The notes: a model not told the origin generated them from the letters alone. DNA of 64,000 bases from Chitinophagaceae bacterium (GCA_016720745.1 JADKKA010000022.1:930001-994000), one strand, 5' to 3'. Shown: positions 1-8,778, numbered from the stretch's first letter. Program-made: numbers and translations.

Positions 1-2
1 CA

Positions 3-428
3 CTGAGTACAGAAGGGCAGGGGCTACCCCAATATCCGGCCCAGCAACCCTATCAACTCACCCAACTGGCCATCCCGTTTGGCGGCGGATTGAAATTCGC
101 CATCAGCGAGGACCTGGCTATCGGGATTGAATTCAGTCAGCGCAAAACATTTACAGATTACCTGGATGATGTGAGTTCCATCTACGTGGATCGTTCTGTG
201 CTGCTCCAGGCTAAAGGAGCCAAAGCGGTAGAACTGGCTTTCCGGGAAAGCGAAATCCCTACTGGTAGACAGCAATTTCCCGCCCATGGGGATCAACGGG
301 GCACCCCTTCAGAAATGGACTGGTACTATTTCTTTGGAGTGACCATGGAATTCAAATTGCAATCCCTGGGTGGTTTATTCCGCAATAACCGTTCGGTTCC
401 CAGTCAACGTTGCCCCACCCGGTTCTGA
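3..428 (+). CDS. Outer-membrane beta-barrel protein, DUF6089-like (3' end only)
   Basis: The reading frame is open from base 3, so the gene starts left of the window; about 141 C-terminal residues are visible. They contain alternating polar and hydrophobic beta-strand-like stretches, with LAIPFGGGLKFAI and DLAIGIEFSQRKTFTDYLDD. The latter motif, which I associate with DUF6089-type porin-like proteins of Bacteroidota, is the basis of the family call. The end is a WYYFFGVTMEFKL strand followed by a short basic tail. Position in the outer membrane is inferred from the family. The missing N-terminus would show whether there is a signal peptide. The next gene, on the same strand, has its own promoter-like box, so the two are probably separate transcripts. 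Confidence 0.6.
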   Translation: MSTEGQGLPQYPAQQPYQLTQLAIPFGGGLKFAISEDLAIGIEFSQRKTFTDYLDDVSSIYVDRSVLLQAKGAKAVELAFRESEIPTGRQQFPAHGDQRGTPSEMDWYYFFGVTMEFKLQSLGGLFRNNRSVPSQRCPTRF

Positions 429-463
429 CCCAGCATTCAAACATTTCCTCACGGCCCTTGTTG

Positions 464-471
464 TACCTTTG
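464..471 (+). promoter_or_regulatory. -7 promoter box of the UbiD-family gene
   Basis: TACCTTTG matches the Bacteroidota -7 consensus TAnnTTTG. It ends 17 bases before the ATG at 489, giving a very short leader. No clear TTTG -33 element is seen at the expected distance. Confidence 0.5.
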
Positions 472-488
472 CACATCCAAACAAAGCT

Positions 489-2414
489 ATGGCCTGGAAA
501 AATCAACAGCAATTCATCGACGCACTGGAACAAGCCGGAGAACTGATCCGTATTAAAACTTATGTCAATCCCAAACTGGAAATAGCAGAGATCACCGACA
601 GGATCAGTAAATCCGGCAACGGAGGAAAGGCCCTGCTTTTTGAAAATACGGGTTATGATTTTCCGGTGCTGATGAATGCCTATGGTAGCGAAAAAAGAAT
701 GTGCATGGCCCTCGGCGTGAAACAACTGGATGATGTTGCAAAGGAAATTGAGGGCTTGTTTCACCTTTTATCTTCTCCCAAGGAGAACTTATTGGACAAA
801 CTCAAAATGCTGCCCTTGCTTGGTCAGTTTGCCAGTTGGATGCCCAAGGTAAAAAAGGGCAGGGGCGAGTGCCAGGAAGTCATCATGACCAACCCTGACA
901 TCACCCAACTCCCTGTTATCACTTGCTGGCCCAAAGATGGCGGACCCTTTTTGACCCTTCCCGTGATCCATACGAAAGACCCTAATCACGGAGCCAGAAA
1001 TGTGGGGATGTACAGGATGCAGGTATTTGGTCCTTCACTTACAGGTATGCACTGGCATAAACACAAAGTATCTGCCAAACATTTTGCTGAATATAAAAAG
1101 CTCAATAAAAAAATGCCGGTAGCTGTGGCTTTGGGAGGCGATCCGGTTTACGCTTATTCCGCCACCGCACCACTGCCCGAGAATGTGGATGAATACATGC
1201 TGGCTGGTTTTCTTCGTAAAAAGAAAGTAGAGCTGGTGAAATGTATTTCACAACCTGAAGTGGAAGTACCGGCAGATGCAGATTTCATCATCGAAGGTTA
1301 TGTAGACCCGCAGGAGGAACTGATCTGGGAAGGACCTTTTGGGGACCATACCGGTTATTATTCGCTGCCGGACTGGTATCCGCGTTTTCATATCACCGCC
1401 ATCACCCATAAAAAAAATGCAGTGTATCCTGCAACAATCGTAGGGATACCACCACAGGAAGATGCCTGGTTGGGTAAGGCAACTGAAAGAATATTTCTCG
1501 CTCCGATCAAGATGACCATGGTGCCGGAGATCATGGATATGGATATGCCGGTAGAAGGTGTGTTTCATAATCTTGTGATCACCAAAATCAAAAAAGATTA
1601 TGCCGGTCAGGGGCAAAAAGTAATGAATGCGATGTGGGGAGCCGGTCAAATGATGTTCAATAAAATCCTGGTGCTGGCTGATGAGGGAGTGGCGATACAG
1701 GATTATCCGGCACTGGCCAAACATGTGTTTCGGCACCTCAATCCGGCCACTGATATCTATCTCTCCACCGGCCCCATGGATGTACTGGATCACAGTTGCA
1801 GCAAACTGGGATTTGGCGGAAAGATGTGTATAGATGGAACCGCCAAAATGGAAGAAGAAAAAGATGATGCTTACCAGGCAACAGATTTCGCGCTGCAACC
1901 CGGACAGCTCAGCTCAGTTTTAAAAGAAAAATACCCGGAGATAAAGGAAGTCAATGAGTCCCTCCTGCCACATGGTATCAGTTGTCTGCTGTTGGCCATT
2001 GAAAAGAACAAGCCGGGCCATATTCGGGAATTGCATGAAAAAATAGCCGACCTGTCTGAAATGGCTTCCGTTAAAATGATTCTTTATGTAGAACATACAG
2101 TACAGGCCAATGATCTGCCCGTAGCCCTCTGGCGTTTTTGTAATAATCTCGATCCCAAAAGAGATTATCATTTGTATAAAAGTCCGCTTAACACTGCCGG
2201 TTTTTATACCGCCTGTGTGGGACTGGACGGCACAAGAAAGACAAAGGAACTGGACAATTTCCAGCGCGACTGGCCGAATATTATCGTAGCCGATGAGGCA
2301 ACGATCCGGTCGGTGGATGAGAAATGGGATACGCTGGGAATCGGGCCGTTGATTCCATCTCCTTCATTAAAATTCAAAGGGCAGATTTACGGGGAGGAAG
2401 CAGCGGTACATTGA
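489..2414 (+). CDS. UbiD-family decarboxylase (menaquinone biosynthesis type)
   Basis: A 641-residue UbiD-family protein. The family uses prenylated FMN for reversible decarboxylation of aromatic or unsaturated acids; in Bacteroidota, copies of this length are usually annotated as menaquinone biosynthesis decarboxylases. Visible signatures are NVGMYRMQV at residues 171-179, PADADFIIEG near 261-270, and EGPFGDHTGYYS at 281-292, which carries conserved acidic residues of the family active site. No signal peptide, so cytoplasmic. The ATG at 489 follows a -7 box by 17 bases. No UbiX-like flavin prenyltransferase is adjacent. The exact substrate cannot be read from the sequence; membership in the family is secure. 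Confidence 0.85.
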   Translation: MAWKNQQQFIDALEQAGELIRIKTYVNPKLEIAEITDRISKSGNGGKALLFENTGYDFPVLMNAYGSEKRMCMALGVKQLDDVAKEIEGLFHLLSSPKENLLDKLKMLPLLGQFASWMPKVKKGRGECQEVIMTNPDITQLPVITCWPKDGGPFLTLPVIHTKDPNHGARNVGMYRMQVFGPSLTGMHWHKHKVSAKHFAEYKKLNKKMPVAVALGGDPVYAYSATAPLPENVDEYMLAGFLRKKKVELVKCISQPEVEVPADADFIIEGYVDPQEELIWEGPFGDHTGYYSLPDWYPRFHITAITHKKNAVYPATIVGIPPQEDAWLGKATERIFLAPIKMTMVPEIMDMDMPVEGVFHNLVITKIKKDYAGQGQKVMNAMWGAGQMMFNKILVLADEGVAIQDYPALAKHVFRHLNPATDIYLSTGPMDVLDHSCSKLGFGGKMCIDGTAKMEEEKDDAYQATDFALQPGQLSSVLKEKYPEIKEVNESLLPHGISCLLLAIEKNKPGHIRELHEKIADLSEMASVKMILYVEHTVQANDLPVALWRFCNNLDPKRDYHLYKSPLNTAGFYTACVGLDGTRKTKELDNFQRDWPNIIVADEATIRSVDEKWDTLGIGPLIPSPSLKFKGQIYGEEAAVH

Positions 2415-2455
2415 TTTATTTTCGCTTTCTCCTTTTTAGCCTTTACATTTAAACT

Positions 2456-3496
2456 GTGAGCGAAAATATTACTAAGGTACTCATGACCGGGGCAGGCGCT
2501 CCGGGAGCAGCAGGAATTATACATTGCCTGAAAATGGATTCCCGTTTTTCCATTGTAGCTGCTGATGCCCGGGAAGAAGCATATGGGCGATACCTGACTG
2601 AATCTTTTGAATTATTGCCTGCAGCCGATCAACCTGGTTTTGCTGATCAGGTTTTGGAAATCTGCCGGAAGCATGATATTAAAATAATTCTCCCCCTGGT
2701 TACCCGCGAACTGATTCCTCTGGCCATGCACAGGGAGTCTTTTGAAAAAGCGGGGATCATGATTCCACTTTCTCCCGTAAATGCACTGGAGATTGCGATT
2801 AACAAGGGCAAGCTCTATCAATTCTTACAATGGCGGGGAATGGACCTTCCTGATTTCAGGATTATTGACAGAGTAGAGCAGTTTCAGACTGCCATCCGGG
2901 AATTAGGATTCCCGGAAAAGCCGGTCTGTTTTAAACCCCTTCAGTCAAATGGAAGCAGGGGGTTCCGCATCATTAGTAAATCAGTCAATGAACTGGACGT
3001 ATTACTCAACCAGAAACCCTCATCCCTTTATATTACATTGGAAGAAGCGGTCAGGATTCTTTCATCTGGTCCTTTCCCTGAACTTTTAGTATCTGAATAC
3101 CTGCCAGGTGATGAATACTCCGTTGACTGTCTGGCCAACAATGGAGTGCCGGTACTGGTGGTACCACGTTGGAGGAAAAAAATGATCAATGGCATCAGTG
3201 TCGAGGGAGAATTCATTAAAGAGGAATCCATCATTACTTATTGTTCTCAGATCATCCGTGAATTGCAACTCCATGGAAATATCGGGATTCAGGTAAAAGC
3301 CAACCAGGAGGGGAAATACCTCGTCCTTGAAATCAATCCCCGGGTGCAGGGAACCATTTCGGCAGGGCTGGGGGCAGGAATTAACCTTCCGGTACTGGCG
3401 TTAAAGCAGGAACTGGGCTTACCGGTTCCCGCTGCAGAAATGACGGTGCAATGGGGTACCAAATTTTCCCGTTACTGGCAAGAACTGTTTTATTGA
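2456..3496 (+). CDS. ATP-grasp domain protein (carbamoyl-phosphate synthase-like)
   Basis: A 346-residue protein starting at GTG 2456, 41 bases after the UbiD-family gene. The N-terminus is a Rossmann-like pre-ATP-grasp region with TGAGAPGAAG at residues 11-20. The ATP-grasp core follows: FKPLQSNGSRGF at 159-170 supplies the ATP-binding lysine and glycine-rich loop, SEYLPGDEYSVDC lies at 213-225, and LEINPRVQGT at 291-300 holds the metal-binding Glu and Asn. This is the arrangement of PylC or CarB-like ligases that join a carboxylate to an amine. The substrate is unknown. A TACATTTA element at 2443-2450 could be a weak own promoter, otherwise it is read with the upstream gene. Confidence 0.75.
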   Translation: MSENITKVLMTGAGAPGAAGIIHCLKMDSRFSIVAADAREEAYGRYLTESFELLPAADQPGFADQVLEICRKHDIKIILPLVTRELIPLAMHRESFEKAGIMIPLSPVNALEIAINKGKLYQFLQWRGMDLPDFRIIDRVEQFQTAIRELGFPEKPVCFKPLQSNGSRGFRIISKSVNELDVLLNQKPSSLYITLEEAVRILSSGPFPELLVSEYLPGDEYSVDCLANNGVPVLVVPRWRKKMINGISVEGEFIKEESIITYCSQIIRELQLHGNIGIQVKANQEGKYLVLEINPRVQGTISAGLGAGINLPVLALKQELGLPVPAAEMTVQWGTKFSRYWQELFY

Positions 3497-3612
3497 AACT
3501 GCCAGAAGGTCATTGTCAAAGGCCCGGCCCGGTATTTGAAAGTTCAATACACCTGTTTTGAAGAAATACCAGGTAACCGTTTGATAACAACAGTTTAAAT
3601 TAAACATCCCGG

Positions 3613-4515
3613 ATGAAAAAAATAACTGCCATATTCCTGCTGGCGATGATCAGTCTGGCATCGGCCGCACAGAAAAAAAATAACAGCCTGCTCTGGAAAA
3701 TCAGCGGCAACGGACTGGAAAAGCCATCCTATTTATTTGGTACCATGCATATGCTTTGCAAGGAAGATGCTTACCTCAGCGAGAATATGATGAAAGCGAT
3801 CCGGGATGCCGACCGGGTTTATCTGGAACTGGATATGGATAATCTTTTCGAAATGATCGGGATGATGTCCAAAATGAAAATGAAGAATGACACCACACTG
3901 AAAGATCTGCTTACAGTTGAAGAGTATGAACTGACGAAAGCATTTTTTGAGAAGAAAAAATCCATGTTGCCATTTTCAGTACTGGAAACCTATAAACCCA
4001 TGGTGGCATCTTCTTTACTGATGGAATCATCCATGGTATGTGACCAGCAGGTGGCCATGGAAACCCTGATCATGGAAGAGGCAAAGAAAAACGGGAAGCG
4101 AATTGATGGACTGGAGACCATGGCTTATCAGATGAGTGTATTTGATAGTATTCCTTACGGGTTACAGGCAAAAGAATTATATAAAGCGATTGCCGGAGAG
4201 GAAAAATCGCAGGAGGAAGGGGAAAAATTAATGACGGAGATGATGACTGCCTACCGGGAACAGGATCTTGAAAAGTTAAGTGCCCTGATCGCCTCCTCTG
4301 ATAATGATATGCGTGGTTTTGAAGACCTGTTATTATACAACCGGAACCGGAACTGGGTAGCTAAATTAAAAACCCTGTTGCATGAAAAGGCATTGGTGGT
4401 GGCGGTAGGAGCCGGACACCTGCCGGGAGAGCAGGGAGTAATTGAACTGTTACGGAAAGAAGGTTATAAAGTTACTCCGGTTCAGAATAAAAGGGACGAG
4501 GCCCGGGAATTGTGA
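3613..4515 (+). CDS. TraB/GumN family protein, secreted
   Basis: A 300-residue protein with a cleavable signal peptide (about residues 1-19, ending in ASAAQ). The TraB/GumN family has two histidine motifs, both present: LFGTMHM at residues 41-47 and VGAGHLPGE near 265-274. The family is related to erythromycin esterase and Tiki-type metalloproteases; some members cleave peptides, but the bacterial function is mostly unproven. Expected in the periplasm or on the surface. A DUF2141 gene follows after about 50 bases and may be co-transcribed. Confidence 0.8.
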   Translation: MKKITAIFLLAMISLASAAQKKNNSLLWKISGNGLEKPSYLFGTMHMLCKEDAYLSENMMKAIRDADRVYLELDMDNLFEMIGMMSKMKMKNDTTLKDLLTVEEYELTKAFFEKKKSMLPFSVLETYKPMVASSLLMESSMVCDQQVAMETLIMEEAKKNGKRIDGLETMAYQMSVFDSIPYGLQAKELYKAIAGEEKSQEEGEKLMTEMMTAYREQDLEKLSALIASSDNDMRGFEDLLLYNRNRNWVAKLKTLLHEKALVVAVGAGHLPGEQGVIELLRKEGYKVTPVQNKRDEAREL

Positions 4516-4568
4516 GCAGGAAAATGCGGTGTACATCAACCAATTCCATTTTTTATTGTTGTGACAGT

Positions 4569-5012
4569 ATGAAAATGAAATTTTTATTACCACTCTTATT
4601 TTTCTTTGTTACTGGTGTATCTGAATCTATCGCTCAGCCTGATAATGGCATCAAGCTAACGGTCACTAACCTGCGAAACGATAAGGGCTTTGTGCTTGTG
4701 AGCCTTTTTAAGGAAGGTCAGGGTTTTCCGGATAAAGCAGCCCAGGCATTCCGGACAGATAAAGTGGCGATTTTCAACAAAAAAGCTGTCCTGATTTTCC
4801 CTGATTTACCTGCAGGCAGTTATGCTATTTCGATCCTGCATGATGAAAATAATGACCAGCAATTGAACAAAAACGCTTTTGGTCTGCCCAAAGAAGGGTA
4901 TGGATTCTCCAATAATGTAATAGGGGCATTCGGCCCGCCTTCATATAAAAGAGCCAGTTTTATACACAAAGCCGGTGCCCTGATGGATGTGCCAATCAAG
5001 ACAAGGTATTAA
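4569..5012 (+). CDS. DUF2141 domain protein, secreted
   Basis: A 147-residue protein. The ATG at 4569 is chosen because it begins a clean signal peptide (MKMKFLLPLLFFF, cleavage after SIAQ); in-frame codons upstream overlap the previous gene. The mature part resembles DUF2141: LTVTNLRNDKGFVLVSLF, then GSYAISILHDENNDQQLN and a terminal GFSNN region. This is a small all-beta exported domain without a known activity, common in Bacteroidota and Proteobacteria. A bidirectional terminator follows at once, separating it from convergent ndk. Confidence 0.8.
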   Translation: MKMKFLLPLLFFFVTGVSESIAQPDNGIKLTVTNLRNDKGFVLVSLFKEGQGFPDKAAQAFRTDKVAIFNKKAVLIFPDLPAGSYAISILHDENNDQQLNKNAFGLPKEGYGFSNNVIGAFGPPSYKRASFIHKAGALMDVPIKTRY

Positions 5013-5017
5013 ACAAA

Positions 5018-5039
5018 AAAGCAGCCCGAAGGCTGCTTT
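5018..5039. terminator. Bidirectional intrinsic terminator between the DUF2141 gene and ndk
   Basis: Nine-base stem AAAGCAGCC / GGCTGCTTT with a CGAA tetraloop, with A-rich sequence on the left and T-rich on the right. It lies between convergent genes and can serve both. Confidence 0.8.
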
Positions 5040-5060
5040 ACAAACAAAATTCATTTCATT

Positions 5061-5477
5061 TTAGAACTGTTCCAATACGGAGAACATGAAATTTCCTTCA
5101 ATGATGGCATTGGCATCACTGTCACTTCCATGAACCGCATTCTCACCTACAGAAGCGGCATATAATTTACGGATAGTATTGGCTTCCGCTTTTGCAGGGT
5201 CTGTGGCACCAATCAGTTTGCGGAAATCTTCCACTGCATTTTCCTTTTCCAGAATAGCAGCGATGATGGGTCCTTCACACATAAAAGAAACCAGCTCGTT
5301 AAAAAAGGGTCTTTCCCTGTGAATGGCATAAAACTCACCCGCTTTTTCCGGCGTCAGTTTGGTCATTTTAAGGGCCTTTATCTGGTAACCTTCCTGAAGG
5401 ATCCTGTCTAATATTGCCCCGGCATGCCCGTTTTTAAAGGCATCGGGTTTGATCATGGTGAATGTACGATTGCTCAT
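5061..5477 (-). CDS. ndk: Nucleoside-diphosphate kinase
   Basis: A 138-residue protein of the usual Ndk length. It transfers the gamma phosphate of ATP to nucleoside diphosphates through a phosphohistidine. The catalytic motif NAVHGSDS is present with His116, and the N-terminal TFTMIKPDA and RERPFFNELV motifs match the family. Cytoplasmic, no signal. Its promoter -7 box is at 5504-5511, and behind that promoter is a composite repeat spacer. The gene stands alone, convergent with the DUF2141 gene. Confidence 0.95.
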   Translation of the reverse strand: MSNRTFTMIKPDAFKNGHAGAILDRILQEGYQIKALKMTKLTPEKAGEFYAIHRERPFFNELVSFMCEGPIIAAILEKENAVEDFRKLIGATDPAKAEANTIRKLYAASVGENAVHGSDSDANAIIEGNFMFSVLEQF

Positions 5478-5503
5478 AGTTACGTTTTTTAAATTAGCGG
5501 CCG

Positions 5504-5511
5504 CAAAGGTA
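5504..5511 (-). promoter_or_regulatory. -7 promoter box of ndk
   Basis: Read on the minus strand the sequence is TACCTTTG, an exact TAnnTTTG match, 26 bases upstream of the ndk start codon. The spacer further upstream is occupied by the composite repeat. Confidence 0.55.
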
Positions 5512-5518
5512 GGGAATT

Positions 5519-5733
5519 TAGTCGAGAGTCTTCAGTCTACAGTCTACAGTCGAGAGTCGAGAGACATCCCTGAAGTATCCAATATCTTAATATCCCGCCT
5601 ACGCTAAAGCTCCGGCGGGCAAGCCCAATATCCTATTATCCCGCCTACGCTATAGCTTCTTTGGACAAAGCATTACCCAATAATTAATACCTAATAACTG
5701 ATAACTAATACCCAATCCCAAATCCCCCCCGAA
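5519..5733 (+). repeat. Composite word-like intergenic repeat, locus 1
   Basis: Three modules follow each other: variants of AGTCTACAGTC (5519-5564), variants of AATATCCC interrupted by a GC-rich hairpin (5577-5642), and variants of ACCTAATACCCAAT (5671-5723). The hairpin has arms CCCGCC at 5594-5599 and GGCGGG at 5614-5619 enclosing a CGCTAAAGC core. A second partial copy of the core is at 5639-5656. It fills the spacer between divergent ndk and the DHH phosphoesterase gene. The same module order recurs at 18986 and, without the first module, at 33048. Confidence 0.85.
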
Positions 5734-5755
5734 TCCTTACCTTCGCAGCCGCCTG

Positions 5756-6763
5756 ATGAAGCCGATTTCTGAAATATATCCGCTATTATCCATTCCCCGC
5801 AAGGTGGTGATAACCACTCACCAGAAGCCGGATGCTGATGCCATGGGATCCTCTATGGCCTTACAGCAATGGCTGGTGAAACTGGGACATACCGTCACCG
5901 TTATTTCTCCCACCAATTGGGCCGGATGGGTTAACTGGATGCCTGGTACAAAAGAAGTGATCGACTACGAAAAGGAAAAGCGAAAAGCAGATGCCATACT
6001 GGATGAAGCAGAATGGTTGTTTTGTCTGGACTTTAATATTTTTCACCGCACCAAATCCATGACCAGCAAATTGCAGGAATTGAAGTGCACCAAAATACTG
6101 ATTGATCATCACCAGGAACCTGATGTGGACTCATTTGATTATGGCATCAGTACCACCGCCAAGAGTTCAACCTGCGAAATGGTCTATGATTTTTTAACCG
6201 GATCTGCGCATGCGGATCTCATCGACAGCAAAATAGCCCAGTGCTTATATGCCGGTGTGGTGGGTGATACCGGTTCTTTTCGTTTTGCCTCGGCCAGTGC
6301 CAGTGTGCACCGGCTGGTAGCCGATCTGAAAGAAAAGGGACTGGAACATAGTTTTGTACATGATCAGCTGTTCGATAACTTTTTAGAAAACCGCTGGCGC
6401 TTTGTAGGCCATGTGCTGCAAAACCGGATGGAAGTATTTTACGAGTACAATACAGTGCTGATCGCCATTCCTAAATCAGATCTGTTAAAATATGAAATCC
6501 GGACAGGTGATACGGAAGGTTTAGTGAATTACCCGCAAAGTATCCAGGGAATCAAAATGGTGGCCCTGGTCATTGACCGGGACGAAGAGCGCAAATGGAG
6601 TTTCCGGAGTAAAGGTGATTTTGATTGCAATACCTTTGCCAGGAAATATTTTGAAGGTGGCGGGCATTTTAATGCAGCAGGTGGCAGGAGCAGTGATTCA
6701 CTTGACAAAACTGTTCAGCGGTTCAAAGAAGTAATGAAAGAAAACGGAAAACTTTTACAATAA
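5756..6763 (+). CDS. DHH/DHHA1 phosphoesterase, NrnA-like
   Basis: A 335-residue DHH-family phosphoesterase. Metal ligands are visible in HQKPDADAMGSS (residues 22-33), the Asp of DFN (92-94) and the DHH motif (117-119), with VGDTGSFRFAS near 169-179. The C-terminal DHHA1 substrate-binding domain ends in GGGHFNAAGG. This is the architecture of NrnA, which degrades short RNA oligonucleotides and dephosphorylates 3'-phosphoadenosine 5'-phosphate. Cytoplasmic. A TACCTTCG box at about 5738, close to the -7 consensus, precedes the ATG. The FKBP gene follows after 11 bases, so they are probably co-transcribed. Confidence 0.85.
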   Translation: MKPISEIYPLLSIPRKVVITTHQKPDADAMGSSMALQQWLVKLGHTVTVISPTNWAGWVNWMPGTKEVIDYEKEKRKADAILDEAEWLFCLDFNIFHRTKSMTSKLQELKCTKILIDHHQEPDVDSFDYGISTTAKSSTCEMVYDFLTGSAHADLIDSKIAQCLYAGVVGDTGSFRFASASASVHRLVADLKEKGLEHSFVHDQLFDNFLENRWRFVGHVLQNRMEVFYEYNTVLIAIPKSDLLKYEIRTGDTEGLVNYPQSIQGIKMVALVIDRDEERKWSFRSKGDFDCNTFARKYFEGGGHFNAAGGRSSDSLDKTVQRFKEVMKENGKLLQ

Positions 6764-6774
6764 ACAATCAAACA

Positions 6775-7692
6775 ATGATGAAAGGAAAAGCCGGATTGTT
6801 CTTACTCATGGTAGCAGTAATTGTTGCCAGTTGTGGTAAAACATCCTACAAGAAAACAACGGGTGGCATGCCATATAAACTTTATGCCAGTAAAGACACC
6901 CAGAAAGTGATGGCGGGTAATATTATCAAACTAACCGTTACTCAAAAACTGAACGACAGTGTTCTGTTTACCACTGATAACGGTTTGCCAGTTTACCTGA
7001 TGGTAGGCCAGCAGCCTCCCCAGCCTTATGATATTTCTGAGTTATGGACCAGCCTGAAAATGGGAGATAGCCTGGTTGCTACTCAAATGGTTGATACTTT
7101 TTTGAAAAGGGCTCCGGACAGACTTCCTCCATCATTCAAAAAAGGAGACAGGATTTACACCCATGTGAGAATTCTGGGCATTTTTGCCAATGATTCACTG
7201 GCCAGACAGGATGAGGATAAGGAAAGAAAAGCATTTGCTGCCAACGAATCAAAAGCAATTGAAAAAATCATCGCTGACAAAAAAATTACAACCGTAAAAA
7301 CGCCATCAGGAGCTTACCTGGAAGTGATTAAAGCCGGCACAGGTCCTGTTGCCGATACCGGTAATTTTGTCTCTGTAAATTATACCGGAGCTTTCCTGAA
7401 CGGTGAAAAATTTGACAGCAATGTCGACAGTACTTTCGGTCATCCTGGTGTTTATAGTTACAATGCCGGAATGAATGAAATGATCAAAGGATTTGACGAA
7501 GCCGTACTGATGATGCAAAAGGGTGCAAAAATCCGGGTCTATGTTCCTTCATCCCTTGGATATGGTTCTTCCGGTAAGCCACCGAAAATCAAACCCAATG
7601 AACACCTGATGTTTGACATCGAACTGGTGGATATCAAGGATAAAATGCCCCAGCAACCGGCTAATAACATGCCGATGCCGCCAAATAATTGA
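6775..7692 (+). CDS. FKBP-type peptidyl-prolyl cis-trans isomerase, lipoprotein
   Basis: A 305-residue lipoprotein: the signal peptide ends in a VASC lipobox with Cys20. The first part (about 30-170) looks like a degenerate FKBP fold or spacer; the second (about 170-290) is a clear FKBP domain with NYTGAFLNGEKFDSN, KGFDEAVLMMQKGAK and VYVPSSLGYG motifs, ending in FDIELVDI. It should help prolyl isomerisation in proteins outside the inner membrane. The tail is rich in Pro, Asn and Met. It is read with the upstream DHH gene and followed by a strong terminator. Confidence 0.9.
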   Translation: MMKGKAGLFLLMVAVIVASCGKTSYKKTTGGMPYKLYASKDTQKVMAGNIIKLTVTQKLNDSVLFTTDNGLPVYLMVGQQPPQPYDISELWTSLKMGDSLVATQMVDTFLKRAPDRLPPSFKKGDRIYTHVRILGIFANDSLARQDEDKERKAFAANESKAIEKIIADKKITTVKTPSGAYLEVIKAGTGPVADTGNFVSVNYTGAFLNGEKFDSNVDSTFGHPGVYSYNAGMNEMIKGFDEAVLMMQKGAKIRVYVPSSLGYGSSGKPPKIKPNEHLMFDIELVDIKDKMPQQPANNMPMPPNN

Positions 7693-7744
7693 TACGGCTC
7701 AATCCGGTAAACGATTTCCGGATCAAAAAAAAGCGCAACTTTGT

Positions 7745-7774
7745 ACCCGTTCCGGTTCCCGGAACGGGTTTTTT
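7745..7774 (+). terminator. Intrinsic terminator after the FKBP gene
   Basis: Eleven-base stem ACCCGTTCCGG / CCGGAACGGGT with a three-base loop followed by six T residues. It ends the DHH-FKBP transcript. Confidence 0.85.
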
Positions 7775-7912
7775 GTGTGGCCCCGTTTTTAGTCCAGCAT
7801 CTGATTTTAAAACCCCGTCCCCTGAAAACTCAAGGTTGATGTACCCGTTATCCGACAATCCCTTTTGAATTTGTTGCGGAAGGTTTGCAAAAACATTCAG
7901 GCAATAGTATAT

Positions 7913-7946
7913 GAGAAGTCCCGCAATATTACCGGGACTTTTCTTT
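7913..7946. terminator. Hairpin at the 3' end of folP, terminator-like
   Basis: Stem GAAGTCCCG / CGGGACTTTTC followed on the plus strand by TTCTTTTTT. The T tract is on the plus strand although the nearest gene, folP, runs on the minus strand. It may act for read-through from the left or for a small plus-strand transcript, or as a folP terminator with a poor tail. Confidence 0.5.
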
Positions 7947-7947
7947 T

Positions 7948-8778
7948 TTATCCAGCCTGTAGTGCTGTAACCAGCCTGATGGTTTGTACGGCTTCTTTTA
8001 CATCATGTACTCTTAAAATAGCGGCACCACCTAATAAGCCGGCCGTATTCATGGCAATGGTGCCTTCAAGCGCCTCTTCCGGGGTTAGGCCCAGGGTTTT
8101 CCAGATAAATGACTTGCGGGAGATACCCAGCAGGAGGGGGGCATCCAATAAACGGAACAGATGGATATTTTTGAGTAGCGTAAAATTCTGCGCTGCATTT
8201 TTAGCGAATCCAAACCCCGGATCAATAATAATATCCCGGATACCTGCTTTTGCTATCTCCGCTTTTTTCCAGATCAGGTAATCGAGCACTTCCCGGGTCA
8301 CATCAGTATAATCAGTGTTTTGCTGCATGGTTTGCGGGCTTCCTTTCATATGCATCAGCACATAGGGCACTGATAAGGATGCAACCGTTGAAATCATCGC
8401 AGGATCCATATTACCGGCACTAATGTCATTCACCATACAGGCCCCGGCTTCAACTGCTGCTTTTGCCACTGACGCATAAAAAGTATCCACAGAAATATAG
8501 GCTTCCGGAAATTGTTGGGAGAGGGCTTCCAGTGCCGGCAGCAGTCTCTTTAATTCTTCTTCCTCACTTACCCGCTCACTGCCTGGTCGGGTGCTTTGTG
8601 CCCCCAGGTCCAGAATCATGGCCCCTTCCTGCAGCATCTTTCCGGCCTCCGCCAATACCGCATCTGTTGCCTGTTGCCGGCTACCGCTATAAAATGAATC
8701 CGGGGTGAGATTGATAATTCCCATGACTACCGGTTTTTCCAGCAGCAACAACCTTCCTTTACAGTTCAGGGTAAACAT
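7948..8778 (-). CDS. folP: Dihydropteroate synthase
   Basis: A 276-residue FolP, which condenses para-aminobenzoate with 6-hydroxymethyl-dihydropterin diphosphate in folate synthesis and is the sulfonamide target. The two pterin-site signatures are present: MGIINLTPDSFYSG near residues 19-32 and ILDLGAQSTRPGSE near 55-68. DPGFGFAKN and ISRKSFIWK follow near 187 and 220, and RVHDVKE at the C-terminus is the usual phosphate-binding segment. Cytoplasmic. It is a single gene with no folate partner beside it; the neighbour upstream is a divergent DUF1599 gene. Confidence 0.95.
   Translation of the reverse strand: MFTLNCKGRLLLLEKPVVMGIINLTPDSFYSGSRQQATDAVLAEAGKMLQEGAMILDLGAQSTRPGSERVSEEEELKRLLPALEALSQQFPEAYISVDTFYASVAKAAVEAGACMVNDISAGNMDPAMISTVASLSVPYVLMHMKGSPQTMQQNTDYTDVTREVLDYLIWKKAEIAKAGIRDIIIDPGFGFAKNAAQNFTLLKNIHLFRLLDAPLLLGISRKSFIWKTLGLTPEEALEGTIAMNTAGLLGGAAILRVHDVKEAVQTIRLVTALQAG

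Noticed and set aside
7865..8281. Open frame of 138 codons on the plus strand over the folP end
   Set aside because: It overlaps folP antisense, has no recognisable features, and folP is unambiguous.
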